Notes: generated by a model from the sequence alone, not told the origin. Shown: positions 45,494 through 55,004, counted from the first letter of the stretch. The stretch is DNA of 64,000 nt from Litorilinea aerophila (GCF_006569185.2 NZ_VIGC02000009.1:152881-216880), one strand, 5' to 3'. Numbers and translations: made by a program.

Positions 45494-46057
45494 ATGACAA
45501 CGGTCAACCGCATAATTGTGACCCTGTTGTGGTTGACATTGCTGGTCTGCAGCGCCTACGTGGCTGCCGCACCGCTGGCAGCCCTGGCCCAGGTGGAGGA
45601 GTGGCTGCAACAGCTGGCGGCCTGGCTGCAGGCCCATCAGACGGCCAATCCCACCAATTTCCTGATCGGGCAGGTGGCCTTTGGGGTAGTGACCATCCTG
45701 ATCTTCGGCCTGTTGATCACCCTGGAAGTCTGGACAGGCCAGCGTCGCGGCGTCCGGATACGCACCGTCCGGGGAGGCTCGGCAGAGCTGGACACGGCCA
45801 GCATCAGCCGCCGGCTGGCGTGGCACCTGGATCAGCTGGCGGAAATCGTCCGCGTGGTGCCGACGGTGAAATCCCGCCGGGGTGCGGTGGACATCAAGCT
45901 GGAGATCGAAGCGGCGCCGGACATCGACGTGACCATGAAGACCGACGAGGTGGTAGAGGTGACCCGGGATATCATCGAGCAGGATATGGGATTAAAGCTG
46001 GGCAAGCTGGACGTCCACATGCGCTACGCCCCCATCGACCCCGAATGGGTCCAATGA
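45494..46057 (+). CDS. AmaP/Asp23-like membrane-anchored protein
   Basis: This 187-residue protein has two membrane segments near the N-terminus (IIVTLLWLTLLVCSAYVAAA; IGQVAFGVVTILIFGLLITL). A cytoplasmic C-terminal domain follows, with GAVDIKLEIEAAPDIDVTMK and DMGLKLGKLDVHMRYAPI. The pattern resembles the Asp23 (DUF322) fold of alkaline-shock proteins and their AmaP anchor. In Firmicutes such proteins sit at the membrane and affect envelope stress; the role here is unproven. ATG 45494 has GGAGG 10 bp upstream. A TATAAT at 45412-45417 overlaps the YfhO stop and may start a separate transcript. Confidence 0.72.
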   Translation: MTTVNRIIVTLLWLTLLVCSAYVAAAPLAALAQVEEWLQQLAAWLQAHQTANPTNFLIGQVAFGVVTILIFGLLITLEVWTGQRRGVRIRTVRGGSAELDTASISRRLAWHLDQLAEIVRVVPTVKSRRGAVDIKLEIEAAPDIDVTMKTDEVVEVTRDIIEQDMGLKLGKLDVHMRYAPIDPEWVQ

Positions 46058-46129
46058 TCGACCCTGGCGAAGGCGGCCCGTCCCTTCCCCGCCCACGTCT
46101 AACCCACCACCTGCCCTGCGTCCAGGCCC

Positions 46130-47032
46130 ATGCATGTTCGCCAGCTCCTGCGGAACACCGTCGAAAATCTGCGTGCCTTTCTGAATGCCATTCCCATCGG
46201 CAAACCGCCAGCGATGACGTCCATGCGTGAAGAGCAACCGTCTCCAGACGGCCTCCCCCTTTTCCCAGAAGCCCAACCTGATCCCACGGTGACAGAGAAC
46301 CAGGCCCTGCCAGCGCCGGGTGAGCCGGACGTGCCGGACTCCGCGGCAGCCAGCGGGGAAGAGCCGGTACTCGAAGGGGAAGCGCCCCCAGAGGCGACAC
46401 AGGAGATGCCGTCCCCAGACGAGGCGCCTGCGCCACCGGCGATGGCGCTGCAGCTCAACGGCCATGCCGTTGGGCTCGTGGAAGTGTTGGAAAGCCTGTT
46501 GTTCGTGGCCGACGGACCGGTGGATCCGGCGCAGCTAGCCCGGGTGTTGGGGCAGCCCCGCGCCGCGGTGGAGGAGGGGCTGGCCACCCTGGCTCGCCAG
46601 TATCGGGAAGGGGGGCGAGGGTTGCGGCTTCAGGAGTACAAGGGGAAGTATCAGCTGGTGACCATGGCCGAAGCTGCCCCCTACGTGGAAGCCTTCCTCA
46701 ATGTGGAGAACAGCAGCAGGCTCAGCGGCCCGGCGCTGGAGACCCTGGCCGTGATCGCCTATCGGCAGCCGGTGACCCGGGCCCAGATTGAGGCCGTGCG
46801 CGGGGTGGACTGTGCGGGGGTTCTACGTTCCCTCATGCAGCGGGGCCTGATTGCCGAAGTGGGCCGGCTGGAGATGCCCGGCCGCCCCATCCTCTACGGC
46901 GTCACAGAATTCTTCCTGCAGCACTTCGGCCTGACCGACCTGGCCGAGCTGCCGCCCCTGGAACAGGAGGAGGCCGACCTGCTGACCACGGCCACCGCCC
47001 TGGCGGAACAGCTGGAAGCGGACCCGGACTGA
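46130..47032 (+). CDS. scpB: Segregation and condensation protein B (ScpB) with long acidic N-terminal extension
   Basis: This 300-residue protein is a kleisin-associated subunit of the SMC-ScpAB complex, which compacts and segregates chromosomes. The conserved core starts near residue 105. VEVLESLLFVADGPVDPAQL begins the first winged helix, and LSGPALETLAVIAYRQPVTR with AQIEAVRGVDCAGVLRSLMQ forms the second. LIAEVGRLEMPGRPILYGVT and TEFFLQHFGL close it, as in typical ScpB. The first 100 residues are an unusual Pro/Glu-rich extension of low complexity; a later start (ATG 46202) would shorten it. No scpA is adjacent within the window. Confidence 0.92.
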   Translation: MHVRQLLRNTVENLRAFLNAIPIGKPPAMTSMREEQPSPDGLPLFPEAQPDPTVTENQALPAPGEPDVPDSAAASGEEPVLEGEAPPEATQEMPSPDEAPAPPAMALQLNGHAVGLVEVLESLLFVADGPVDPAQLARVLGQPRAAVEEGLATLARQYREGGRGLRLQEYKGKYQLVTMAEAAPYVEAFLNVENSSRLSGPALETLAVIAYRQPVTRAQIEAVRGVDCAGVLRSLMQRGLIAEVGRLEMPGRPILYGVTEFFLQHFGLTDLAELPPLEQEEADLLTTATALAEQLEADPD

Positions 47033-47052
47033 ACGGCTCAACCTCGGATTGC

Positions 47053-47421
47053 TCACCCATGCCTGAGTAGCCATGCCTCATCCGGCCTGGCTTTCCACTG
47101 TTCCCGCTCCTGACGGAGCTGGGATAGAAGCAGTTGCCTCGTTTCTTCCCCATCGAAAAATGGGCAACTTTCGAAAAAGGTGATGAGCTCATCCAGGCGG
47201 GCGAGGATATCCCGCCGGGGCTCTCCGACACGTTGGCCCATACCGGACCCTCTCTTTATCCACGATTCTGGCGCACGGTGGTGCTGAAGGATGAATTCAG
47301 CATCGCGGAAACGGGTGGTGATGTGTCGGTGAGCCAGCCAGTTGGACCAGTAGAGGATGGAGCCGATCACCAGCCCTATACCGACAAGCATCACCAGAAT
47401 GGAACCCAACAAAAACTCCAT
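47053..47421 (-). CDS. Small hypothetical membrane-anchored protein
   Basis: This 122-residue protein has one N-terminal membrane helix (LGSILVMLVGIGLVIGSILY). A charged cytoplasmic helical domain follows (RRDILARLDELITFFESCPF; TRQLLLSQLRQEREQWKARP). I recognise no family. It begins 5 bp after the OppF stop, so it is probably translated from the same transcript as the last gene of the transporter operon. It converges with scpB. Confidence 0.6.
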   Translation of the reverse strand: MEFLLGSILVMLVGIGLVIGSILYWSNWLAHRHITTRFRDAEFILQHHRAPESWIKRGSGMGQRVGEPRRDILARLDELITFFESCPFFDGEETRQLLLSQLRQEREQWKARPDEAWLLRHG

Positions 47422-47426
47422 GGCGT

Positions 47427-48467
47427 TTACCCTGTTGTCCCTTGCAGGTTCAGTTCCCGAGCCAGGTGACAGCTCACGAAGTGACCGGGCGACACCTCAT
47501 CCCAGGACGGTGTCTCTTCCCGGCAGATATCCCGGGCGTAGCGACAGCGGGGGTGAAAATAGCAGCCAGACGGCGGATTAGCTGGGTTGGCGACCTCGCC
47601 CGCCAGGATGATGCGCTCCGTCTTCAGATCCGGGTCTGTCTTCGGTACTGCTGACAGGAGGGCCTCGGTGTACGGGTGCCTGGGATTGGTGAAGAGCTCG
47701 TGGGTCTCGGCCATCTCCACCAGTTTGCCCACATACATTACACCGATGCGGTGTGAAATGTGCTTTACCACGGAAAGGTCGTGGGCGATAAAGAGATATG
47801 TGAGCTTGAACTGTTCTTGCAGGTCCAGCAGCAGGTTCAGAATTTGGGCCTGGATCGATACATCCAGGGCAGAGACGGCTTCGTCGCAGACGATGAGACG
47901 GGGGTTGATGGCCAGAGAACGGGCAATGCCGATCCGTTGGCGCTGCCCGCCGGAGAAAGCGTGGGGATAGCGTTTCAGGTGTTGGACCTCCAGGCCAACC
48001 AGTTGGATCAGTTCCTTGACCCGCTCGTTGATTTCCTGTTCTGTGCCCAAATGGTTGTATCGTAACGGCTCGGCGATGATGTCCCGAACAGTCATGCGAG
48101 GATTCAAGGAAGAGTAAGGATCCTGAAAGATCATGTGCATGTACCGGCGTACAGCCCGGAGCTCCCGTCGATCCATCTGCGCCAGATTGACCCGACGCCC
48201 ATCCGGCAGGCGGAACCAGATCTCCCCCTCGCTGGGCGAAATGGCGCGCACAATACAGCGCCCCAGGGTTGTCTTGCCACTGCCGGATTCTCCCACCAGC
48301 CCAAAGGCCTCCCCTTCGTGAATGTACAGGCTTACGTCGTCCACAGCCCGGACATGGCCAACCACGCGACGTAAAAACCCCTTCTCAATGGGAAAGTATT
48401 TTTTCAAATGGTTAATTTCCAGGAGTTTCTCCGCGGAAGTCGGATGCCTCGCTGGCGATACATTCAT
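47427..48467 (-). CDS. Oligopeptide-type ABC transporter ATP-binding protein (OppF-like)
   Basis: This 346-residue ATPase has Walker [13 protein letters not shown], signature [16 protein letters not shown] and Walker [13 protein letters not shown]. The C-terminal oligopeptide-transporter extension contains the Cys-rich [15 protein letters not shown] block of OppD/OppF/DppF proteins. It pairs with the OppD-like ATPase, overlapping it by 4 bp (ATGA). In this locus the transporter more likely carries oligosaccharides, since OppA/B/C/D/F-type systems are used for sugars in several thermophiles and the neighbours are agarases. Confidence 0.92.
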   Translation of the reverse strand: MNVSPARHPTSAEKLLEINHLKKYFPIEKGFLRRVVGHVRAVDDVSLYIHEGEAFGLVGESGSGKTTLGRCIVRAISPSEGEIWFRLPDGRRVNLAQMDRRELRAVRRYMHMIFQDPYSSLNPRMTVRDIIAEPLRYNHLGTEQEINERVKELIQLVGLEVQHLKRYPHAFSGGQRQRIGIARSLAINPRLIVCDEAVSALDVSIQAQILNLLLDLQEQFKLTYLFIAHDLSVVKHISHRIGVMYVGKLVEMAETHELFTNPRHPYTEALLSAVPKTDPDLKTERIILAGEVANPANPPSGCYFHPRCRYARDICREETPSWDEVSPGHFVSCHLARELNLQGTTG

Positions 48468-49489
48468 GGGACCAGCTCCTCTTCCTCGCTATACAAAAAA
48501 CAGCGAACTTCATGATCATGGCCCACGTTCACCAGGGCGGGAATGCTGACGTCGCAGCGCCCCTGCAAGGCCTCCCGGCAACGGGAATAGAACCCACATT
48601 GGCGGGGAAAATTCAGCGGAATGGGAACATTGCCCTCCACCGCGTCCAGGCGTGTACGCGGCTGGCCCTGGATCCGGGGGATGGATTGGAGAAGACGCCT
48701 TGTGTAGGGATGCAACGGATTCCGGAAGAGTTCGCGGGTGCTGGCTCGCTCTACTACCCGCCCCAGATACATCACATTGACCTGGTCGGCGATTTCCGCG
48801 ATAACACCCAGGTCGTGGGTAATGTACATGATGGCCATGCCAAATTCATCTTGTAACTGCTTCAACAGCTCAAGCACCTGGGCCTGCACGGTCACATCCA
48901 GCGCGGTGGTCGGTTCGTCGGCAATCAGCAGGCTGGGGTTGCAGGAGAGGGCCATGGCGATCATGACCCTCTGACGCATTCCGCCAGAAAGCTGGTGGGG
49001 ATATTCCTTAAATCGCTGCACCGGATTGGAAATTTCCACCCGAGCCAACATATCCAAAGCGATCTCGCGGGCCTCCCGCTTGTCCGGGGTGCGGTGCAGG
49101 AGAATTGCTTCCATGATTTGATCCCCGATGGGATGCACGGGCGAAAGGCTGGTCATGGGCTCTTGAAAAATCATGGCAATATCAGCACCACGGATGGCCC
49201 GGATCTCGGGACCTTTAGGATCAAGCTGGGCCAGATCGACCGATGCGCCATCCTTGCGATGAAGCCAGATGTGCCCCCCAGCGATGAAGCCAGGTGGCGG
49301 CACGATCCGCAGGATGGACTGGGCGGTCACGCTCTTCCCACAGCCGGACTCACCGATGATCCCCACGGTCGTGCCGGGCATAATGTCCAGGTCGACCCCG
49401 TCTACGGCCTTCAGGATACCTTCGTCCGTCTTGAAATAGGTTCGCAGCCCACGAATCTCCAGAAGTTTAGGGTGTGTGCCATTCATCAT
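48464..49489 (-). CDS. Oligopeptide-type ABC transporter ATP-binding protein (OppD-like)
   Basis: This 341-residue ATPase has Walker [13 protein letters not shown], signature [19 protein letters not shown] and Walker [13 protein letters not shown]. The C-terminal oligopeptide-transporter extension with [15 protein letters not shown] follows. It forms a heterodimer with the OppF-like protein. It lies downstream of the SDR gene, separated from it by 80 bases, on the same minus-strand transcript as OppB and OppC. Confidence 0.92.
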   Translation of the reverse strand: MMNGTHPKLLEIRGLRTYFKTDEGILKAVDGVDLDIMPGTTVGIIGESGCGKSVTAQSILRIVPPPGFIAGGHIWLHRKDGASVDLAQLDPKGPEIRAIRGADIAMIFQEPMTSLSPVHPIGDQIMEAILLHRTPDKREAREIALDMLARVEISNPVQRFKEYPHQLSGGMRQRVMIAMALSCNPSLLIADEPTTALDVTVQAQVLELLKQLQDEFGMAIMYITHDLGVIAEIADQVNVMYLGRVVERASTRELFRNPLHPYTRRLLQSIPRIQGQPRTRLDAVEGNVPIPLNFPRQCGFYSRCREALQGRCDVSIPALVNVGHDHEVRCFLYSEEEELVP

Positions 49490-49569
49490 AAATCAAATCT
49501 TTCCCTCGGGCGTTCAATCGGCCCATGCCCTAGCCTGGACAGCATCTACTCCGTCTCTCACGGTAAGAT

Positions 49570-50340
49570 TCACCGGGCCATCCAGCCGCCATCTACCGTC
49601 AGGATCTCACCGTGGACATAGTCCGAAGCCGAGGAGGCGAGGAAGACAACAGGCCCCTTGAAATCCTCAATCCGTCCCCAGCGGCCGGCCGGAATCCGAT
49701 CCAAAATGGCCTGATAGCGCACCGGATCTTTGCGCAGGGCTTCAGTATTGTCCGTTTCCACGTAGCCCGGAGCAATGGCGTTCACGTTAACCCCCTTGCC
49801 AGCCCATTCGTTGGCCAACGCCTTGGTGAGGCCGGCCACGGCATGCTTCGCGGCGGCATAGCCGGGCACGGTGATGCCCCCCTGGAATGAGAGCAGAGAG
49901 GCGGTGAAGATAATCTTGCCCCTGCCCCGAGCCAGCATCTCCTTGCCGATCTCCCGGCTGAGGATGAACTGGGCCGTCTGGTTCACCTGGATGATGGTAT
50001 CCCAGTACTCGTCCGGGTGTTCCGCTGCCGGCTTACGCAGGATCGTCCCGGCGTTGTTGACCAGGATATCGATGACCGGGAAATCGGCTTTCACCTGGGC
50101 AATGAACTGGTACAAAGCAGCTCGATCGCTGAAATCGCACTGGTAGGCGGTAAAGTTTCGCCCCAATTGGCGGACTTCCCGCTCGATCTCGCTGTCGTGG
50201 AGGGGCAGGGAGGCGCTCACGCCGATAATATCAGCGCCGGCTTCGGCCAGGGCCAGGGTCATGGCCCTGCCAATGCCCCGCCGGCAGCCGGTCACCAGGG
50301 CCACCTTGCCATCCAGTCTGAACAGATCCAAAACCGACAT
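49570..50340 (-). CDS. SDR-family dehydrogenase, KduD-like (2-deoxy-D-gluconate 3-dehydrogenase type)
   Basis: This 256-residue protein has TGCRRGIGRAM (the NAD-binding TGxxxGIG), DILVNNAGTILRKPA, catalytic Ser in TASLLSFQGG, YAAAKHAV with Tyr and Lys, and IAPGYVETDNTEALRKDP. The last block and length match KduD, which in pectin/alginate pathways converts a keto-deoxy sugar acid to 2-keto-3-deoxygluconate. In this agar-like locus it may act on an anhydrogalactose- or galactose-derived intermediate. It ends the pair with the Zn-alcohol dehydrogenase, with a 1-bp gap between them. Confidence 0.88.
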   Translation of the reverse strand: MSVLDLFRLDGKVALVTGCRRGIGRAMTLALAEAGADIIGVSASLPLHDSEIEREVRQLGRNFTAYQCDFSDRAALYQFIAQVKADFPVIDILVNNAGTILRKPAAEHPDEYWDTIIQVNQTAQFILSREIGKEMLARGRGKIIFTASLLSFQGGITVPGYAAAKHAVAGLTKALANEWAGKGVNVNAIAPGYVETDNTEALRKDPVRYQAILDRIPAGRWGRIEDFKGPVVFLASSASDYVHGEILTVDGGWMAR

Positions 50341-50341
50341 G

Positions 50342-51355
50342 CTACACCTCCAATAGGATTTTCATGTTGGCACCTCCCTGCTCCATCTCCTCAAAGCCAG
50401 CCTGAAGCTGCTCCAGAGGACGGACAGAGGTGATCAATTTGTCCAGGGGAAGACGACCAGAAGCAGCCAGCTCAATGGCCCGCTGGAAATCCTCCTGTTC
50501 ATAGACCCGAACGCCCCGCAGCCGTAATTCCCGCCAGAAAACCCGGAAGAGGTCGACGGCTGGCGGCTGGCCGAAAATGGCCACCACCACAGCCAGTCCT
50601 CGCGTCCGCAGCAGCTCCGTCATGGTTCTGGCACCCGCTGCCGAGCCCGAAACCTCGAAGACCACATCAGCGCCGGCACCGTTGGTCTGCTGTTGCACCA
50701 GCCCGGGGAGATCTTCTTCGAGCGGATTGACAACCTGGAAGCCCAATTCTTGGATCAGTGCCAACCGGTGGGGATTCACGTCACTCACCAATACATGGGC
50801 GCCCTGCTCCCGAGCAACCAGGGCGATCAACGTGCCGATGGGGCCACCCCCAATCACAACCACCTGGTCGCCCGCCTTCACCTCGCCCAGGCGCACGTCA
50901 TGACAGGCGACGGCCAGGGGCTCGATCAGGGCCGCCTGTTGGAGGGAAAGGGTCTCGGGCAGGCGAAAGACCGTGTGGGCCGGCACCGTCCAAAAGGACT
51001 GAAAGGCACCCGGCGTATCGATGCCCAGGAATTTGAGGTTGTGGCAGATGTGGCTGTGCCCTGCCTGGCAGGCGGGACATACACCGCAGGGATCCAGGGG
51101 CATGACCGTGACCGGATCACCCACGCGAATCCCCTGCACCTGGCTCCCCACCGCGTGGACGCGCCCGGACATCTCGTGCCCCATGATCTGGGGCATCCGC
51201 ACCCGCCGATCCATGGCGCCGTGGAAAATGTGGAGGTCCGTCCCACAGATCCCGCCATAGGCCACCTGGATCTGCACCTCGTTCGGACCGGGCGGGCGGG
51301 GGGTACAGGTTCCTACCCGGATCCGACGATCTCCTTCATAGAATACGGCCTTCAT
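50342..51355 (-). CDS. Zinc-dependent medium-chain alcohol dehydrogenase
   Basis: This 337-residue enzyme has the catalytic Zn site (GICGTDLHIFHG Cys; GHEMSGRV His-Glu) and a structural Zn cluster (PCGVCPACQAGHSHIC). Its Rossmann motif is VVIGGGPIGTLIALVAREQG. Relatives include threonine, sorbitol and galactitol-type dehydrogenases acting on polyols and sugar acids. In context it may oxidise or reduce a galactose or anhydrogalactose derivative; the substrate is not evident. It is followed immediately by the SDR gene and preceded by OppC on the same strand. Confidence 0.9.
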   Translation of the reverse strand: MKAVFYEGDRRIRVGTCTPRPPGPNEVQIQVAYGGICGTDLHIFHGAMDRRVRMPQIMGHEMSGRVHAVGSQVQGIRVGDPVTVMPLDPCGVCPACQAGHSHICHNLKFLGIDTPGAFQSFWTVPAHTVFRLPETLSLQQAALIEPLAVACHDVRLGEVKAGDQVVVIGGGPIGTLIALVAREQGAHVLVSDVNPHRLALIQELGFQVVNPLEEDLPGLVQQQTNGAGADVVFEVSGSAAGARTMTELLRTRGLAVVVAIFGQPPAVDLFRVFWRELRLRGVRVYEQEDFQRAIELAASGRLPLDKLITSVRPLEQLQAGFEEMEQGGANMKILLEV

Positions 51356-51419
51356 GTATCACCACCTTATGAATTATCCAGATGAATTAACATTTGGATT
51401 GTTTACAGAACACAACCGC

Positions 51420-52544
51420 TCACTTGTAGGGATCGGCGGCGTCCCGGAGGCCATCCCCCACAAAGTTAAAACACAAAACGGCCACCACCACAAACACGGC
51501 GGGGATGAACAACCAGGGACTTTGGGCCAGGCTGCGAATATTCTGGGCGTCCTGCAGGAGGACCCCCCAACTGACCGCTGGCGGACGTATGCCGATGCCA
51601 AGGAAACTCAGGGCTGTCTCCCCTAAAATCATGCCCGGTACGCCCAGCGTCAGGCTAACAATCAAATAACTGGCAAAGGATGGCAGCAGATGCCTGACAA
51701 TGATGTGGAAATCCCCCACGTTGGAGACCCGGGCGGCCATCACAAAGTCGGCCTCCCGCGTCTCCAGGAGCTTGCCCCGCACCGTGCGGGCCAGGCCGGT
51801 CCAACCCACCGTAGCCAGCACCACCGTGATGCTGAAATAGACCTGGACTGAGGTCCAGTGGGGGGGAAGGGCGGCGGCCAGGGCAATCCACAGGGGAATG
51901 GTAGGAATAGAGATGATGAACTCGATCAGGCGCTGGATGATGAGATCCACGGTACCGCCAAAATAACCGGATATGCCGCCCACCAGACACCCGATCACGA
52001 AGCTCACCAACACACCGACAAAACCGATGGAAAGGGAGATGCGAGAGGCGAAGATATTCCGGGAATAGAGATCCCGTCCGAATTCGTCGGTCCCAAAGGG
52101 GAAAAATTTCACGGGGCCATCCACGCCAATGAGGTGAATATCCGTTTCCAACAGGCCCAATAACTTGTACGAATATCCCCGGGCAAAGAAGCGCAGCGGA
52201 TATCGAACCTCAGTGTCCTCCACATAAGTACGTTGGAGGGTTCGCATGTCGAGGCTTTGCTGTCGGCCATAGATGAAGGGTGGAAAATGGAACTGGCCCG
52301 ACTCATCCCAGAAGTGGATACGCTGCGGCGGCGCCAACGCAAAATCTGCATTTCGCTCCTGGTAGGGGTGCAGGGCGAAGAAATCCGCAAAGATGGCCAC
52401 AAGATAGAAAATCACCAAAATCGACATGCCTAGCAGGGCCAGCCTGTGTTTGCGGAATTTTCGCCAGACCAGTTGCCATTGGGAGGCCAGGTAATAGCTT
52501 TCGTCGTGCAGATCGGGTTGACGAGCAGTTTCGGTCACGACCAT
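51420..52544 (-). CDS. ABC transporter permease, OppC-like
   Basis: This 374-residue inner-membrane permease has about six helices. The BPD/EAA loop is TRGKLLETREADFVMAARVS-like with the downstream HLLPSFASYL segment. The N-terminal LVWRKFRKHRLALLGMSILV helix and the following periplasmic insertion are typical of OppC/DppC. GGGGGGAG precedes the ATG. It pairs with the OppB-like permease upstream and with the two ATPases downstream. Confidence 0.9.
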   Translation of the reverse strand: MVVTETARQPDLHDESYYLASQWQLVWRKFRKHRLALLGMSILVIFYLVAIFADFFALHPYQERNADFALAPPQRIHFWDESGQFHFPPFIYGRQQSLDMRTLQRTYVEDTEVRYPLRFFARGYSYKLLGLLETDIHLIGVDGPVKFFPFGTDEFGRDLYSRNIFASRISLSIGFVGVLVSFVIGCLVGGISGYFGGTVDLIIQRLIEFIISIPTIPLWIALAAALPPHWTSVQVYFSITVVLATVGWTGLARTVRGKLLETREADFVMAARVSNVGDFHIIVRHLLPSFASYLIVSLTLGVPGMILGETALSFLGIGIRPPAVSWGVLLQDAQNIRSLAQSPWLFIPAVFVVVAVLCFNFVGDGLRDAADPYK

Positions 52545-52580
52545 GTTACACTCCCCCCTAAATTTTCATCGTACCGGTCT

Positions 52581-53579
52581 TCATTCGGTCCCTTTCTCCA
52601 TGCGGATCCGGGGATCTACCACCACCAGCAGAATGTCCGACACCGTGGTTCCGATCACGGTGAGGATGCTCATAAACAGGAGAATCGAGGCGGACAGAAA
52701 AGTATCCTGCGAGATCAGGGCACGGAACAACATAGGCCCGGCCGTAGGCAGCCCCAGGACAATATCCACGATGGTGCCCCCCGAGATCAGGGCGGGAAAC
52801 AGCCACGCCAGATTGCTGATCAGCGGGTTCAAAGCCACCCGCACAGGATACTTGAACAGGAGCCGGGTCTCGCTGACGCCCTTGGCTCGAGCGGTGATGA
52901 CATATTGCTTCTGCAGCTCGTCCAGGAGTGTGGCCCGCAGGACCCGGATCAGGCCGGCTGCGCCGCTGGTACTGAGTACCAGGATGGGAATGGGCAGGTG
53001 CTTCAGCATGTCGATGACCTTGGCGGTGCTCCAGGGCGCATCGATATATTCGGGCGAAAAGAGGCCGCTCAAGTTGGCGCCGAAGAGCTTAAAAGCCAGG
53101 AAGAGAAAGACCAGCGCCAGCATGAAGTTGGGAATGGCTAGCCCCAGGAATCCCCACACGGTGATCACATAATCCCCCAACGAATATTGGTGGGTGGCCG
53201 AGTAGATGCCGATGGGAATCGCGATGGCATAGGTGACTAACGTGCTCAGGATGGCCACCGTAAAGGAAAGGGCCAACCGTTCCCGAATGAGCTCCCCCAC
53301 GGGTTTTTGCCACTCGTAGGAAAAACCGAAATCTCCGCGAAACACGGATCCCAGCCATTTCAAGTAGCGTTCGTGCATGGGCAGATCGAGCCCATATTGG
53401 GCCTTGAGCGCCTGGATCATCTCCTCGGTGATGACATCACCAGCCTGTTGCTCAAGGCGGCTGATATAGGTGGACAAATAGTCGCCTGGCGGGAGCTGAA
53501 TGACCACAAAGGTAACAATGGTGACCATCCAGAGGAGAAAGAGCAGGTAGATTGACCGCTGGACCATGTAGCGCGTCAT
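52581..53579 (-). CDS. ABC transporter permease, OppB-like
   Basis: This 332-residue permease has the OppB/DppB N-terminus (RYMVQRSIYLLFLLWMVTIV, FVVIQLPPGDY), about six membrane helices, and an EAA loop (LRATLLDELQKQYVITARAK followed by GVSETRLLF). AAGGAGGG precedes the ATG. It is the first gene of the minus-strand unit and is divided by 297 bp from the divergently transcribed cycloisomerase-like gene; the two share a palindromic divergent promoter. Confidence 0.9.
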   Translation of the reverse strand: MTRYMVQRSIYLLFLLWMVTIVTFVVIQLPPGDYLSTYISRLEQQAGDVITEEMIQALKAQYGLDLPMHERYLKWLGSVFRGDFGFSYEWQKPVGELIRERLALSFTVAILSTLVTYAIAIPIGIYSATHQYSLGDYVITVWGFLGLAIPNFMLALVFLFLAFKLFGANLSGLFSPEYIDAPWSTAKVIDMLKHLPIPILVLSTSGAAGLIRVLRATLLDELQKQYVITARAKGVSETRLLFKYPVRVALNPLISNLAWLFPALISGGTIVDIVLGLPTAGPMLFRALISQDTFLSASILLFMSILTVIGTTVSDILLVVVDPRIRMEKGTE

Positions 53580-53670
53580 ACATCAACCCTCCTTGAACCT
53601 GCACAGCATCCGTGCAGCCCGGGGAATCTCATCTATGGGAAAAGACAGGGGCAGAAAACCATTGCGGCCC

Positions 53671-53699
53671 AGCATATCCCAAAACTTTCATTTTGTCAA
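53671..53699 (-). promoter_or_regulatory. Promoter of the OppB-led minus-strand operon
   Basis: Read on the minus strand, TTGACA (53699-53694) and TATGCT (53676-53671) are separated by exactly 17 bp. The -35 box is the left arm of the central palindrome. Confidence 0.55.
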
Positions 53700-53709
53700 C
53701 AATTGACAA
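53693..53709. promoter_or_regulatory. Palindromic operator between the divergent agar-locus transcripts
   Basis: TTGTCAA (53693-53699), CAA, TTGACAA (53703-53709): a perfect 7-bp inverted repeat whose arms contain the -35 boxes of the two divergent promoters. One regulator bound here could control both transcripts. Confidence 0.6.
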
Positions 53710-53731
53710 TCGACTCAAAATCGAGTATACT
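53703..53731 (+). promoter_or_regulatory. Promoter of the cycloisomerase-like / binding protein / glycosidase transcript
   Basis: TTGACA (53703-53708) and TATACT (53726-53731) are separated by 17 bp, a near-consensus sigma-70-type promoter. A further small inverted repeat (ACTC...GAGT, 53713-53726) sits in the spacer. Confidence 0.75.
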
Positions 53732-53876
53732 CCCCATACCGTGAATCCCAACAGGGTCCATGACTCCATCCATCACGTGGCCAGCGACATTTCTGCCCCC
53801 ACAAGTCGTGGCCCCCATAGACCGTTCCTGTTCGCCTGGAAAATTCATCCAATCCCTTCGACAAAGGACGTGGGAC

Positions 53877-55004
53877 ATGTTGATCGCAGAACTTGAATCA
53901 AGACATTATCGCATCCCGTTGCCCACCCCCATGACCGACTCCACCCATGGCAACATGACCCATTTCGAAGTGGTCATGGTCCGCCTTCGTACCCAAAATG
54001 GCATCGAGGGGCTGGGGTACACCTACACCATTGGCCAGGGCGGAGCAGCCATCCGCTCCTTGATCGAAGAAGCCCTGAAACCAGTGGTACTTCGCAAAGA
54101 CGCTCGACGTGTTGAAGCCATCTGGGAGGAGATGTGGTGGCGGCTGCACTACGTGGGCCGGGGAGGATTGGCCAGCTTTGCCATCAGCGCCGTGGATATC
54201 GCCATCTGGGACCTGATCGGCAAGCATGACAAGGTGCCGTTTTGGCGACTCCTGGGCGGCCACAGCAATACCGTCCTGGCCTATATTGGGGGCATCGATC
54301 TGCACCTGAGCCTGGAAGAGCTGCTGGCCCAGACCCGGGAGAACCTGGCCCGGGGGTATCGCGCCATCAAAATCAAGGTCGGACAGTCCCACGTCCGAGA
54401 GGATGTCGAGCGGGTCCGTGCAGTGCGCGAGCTCATCGGCCCAGATATTCGCCTGATGGTGGATGCCAACATGCGGTGGAATGTGGAAACGGCCATTCGC
54501 ACAGCCAGACAGCTTCAAGAGTACGACGTCTACTGGCTGGAAGAGCCAACCATCCCGGACGACGTGGCCGGCCATGCCCGTATCGCCCAGGAAGGCGGAG
54601 TGCCCATCGCCACAGGTGAGAACCTGCATACCCTCTACGAGTTTCGGCAGATGATCCAGCACGGAGGCATCGCCTTCCCCGAACCGGATGTCACCAACAT
54701 CGGGGGGATCACCAACTGGCTGCGGGTGGCCCGGCTGGCCCATGCCCATAACCTCGCCGTGACCACCCACGGCGTCCACGAGCTGCATTTGCATCTGCTG
54801 GCGGCCATCCCCAACGCGTCCTACCTGGAAATCCACAGCTTCGGGCTGGAGCGATTTATCCTTAATCCGCCCCAGCTCCAGGATGGCGTCATGGTGCCCG
54901 GCGAGGCGCCAGGTCATGGCGTCCACTTCGACTGGGAGGCGCTGGCACCCTACCTGGTTGCTCCCCGAGAAACCGAAACAGCGCCCTTCGTGGCCACCGC
55001 CTGA
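53877..55004 (+). CDS. Enolase-superfamily (mandelate racemase/muconate lactonizing) enzyme, probable 3,6-anhydro-L-galactonate cycloisomerase
   Basis: This 375-residue protein has the MR/MLE fold. The capping domain runs to about residue 125. The barrel carries KIKV (Lys165/Lys167), metal ligands Asp196 (LMVDAN), Glu222 (YWLEEP) and Glu248 (ATGEN), then Asp271 (EPDVTNIGG) and His298 (TTHGVHE). MR-type enzymes abstract the alpha-proton of a carboxylate. Agarolytic bacteria use an enzyme of this superfamily to isomerise 3,6-anhydro-L-galactonate to 2-keto-3-deoxygalactonate. Its position beside GH117, GH16 and a transporter makes that the best guess. ATG 53877 has AAAGGA 8 bp upstream. The superfamily is certain; the substrate is inferred. 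Confidence 0.85.
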   Translation: MLIAELESRHYRIPLPTPMTDSTHGNMTHFEVVMVRLRTQNGIEGLGYTYTIGQGGAAIRSLIEEALKPVVLRKDARRVEAIWEEMWWRLHYVGRGGLASFAISAVDIAIWDLIGKHDKVPFWRLLGGHSNTVLAYIGGIDLHLSLEELLAQTRENLARGYRAIKIKVGQSHVREDVERVRAVRELIGPDIRLMVDANMRWNVETAIRTARQLQEYDVYWLEEPTIPDDVAGHARIAQEGGVPIATGENLHTLYEFRQMIQHGGIAFPEPDVTNIGGITNWLRVARLAHAHNLAVTTHGVHELHLHLLAAIPNASYLEIHSFGLERFILNPPQLQDGVMVPGEAPGHGVHFDWEALAPYLVAPRETETAPFVATA

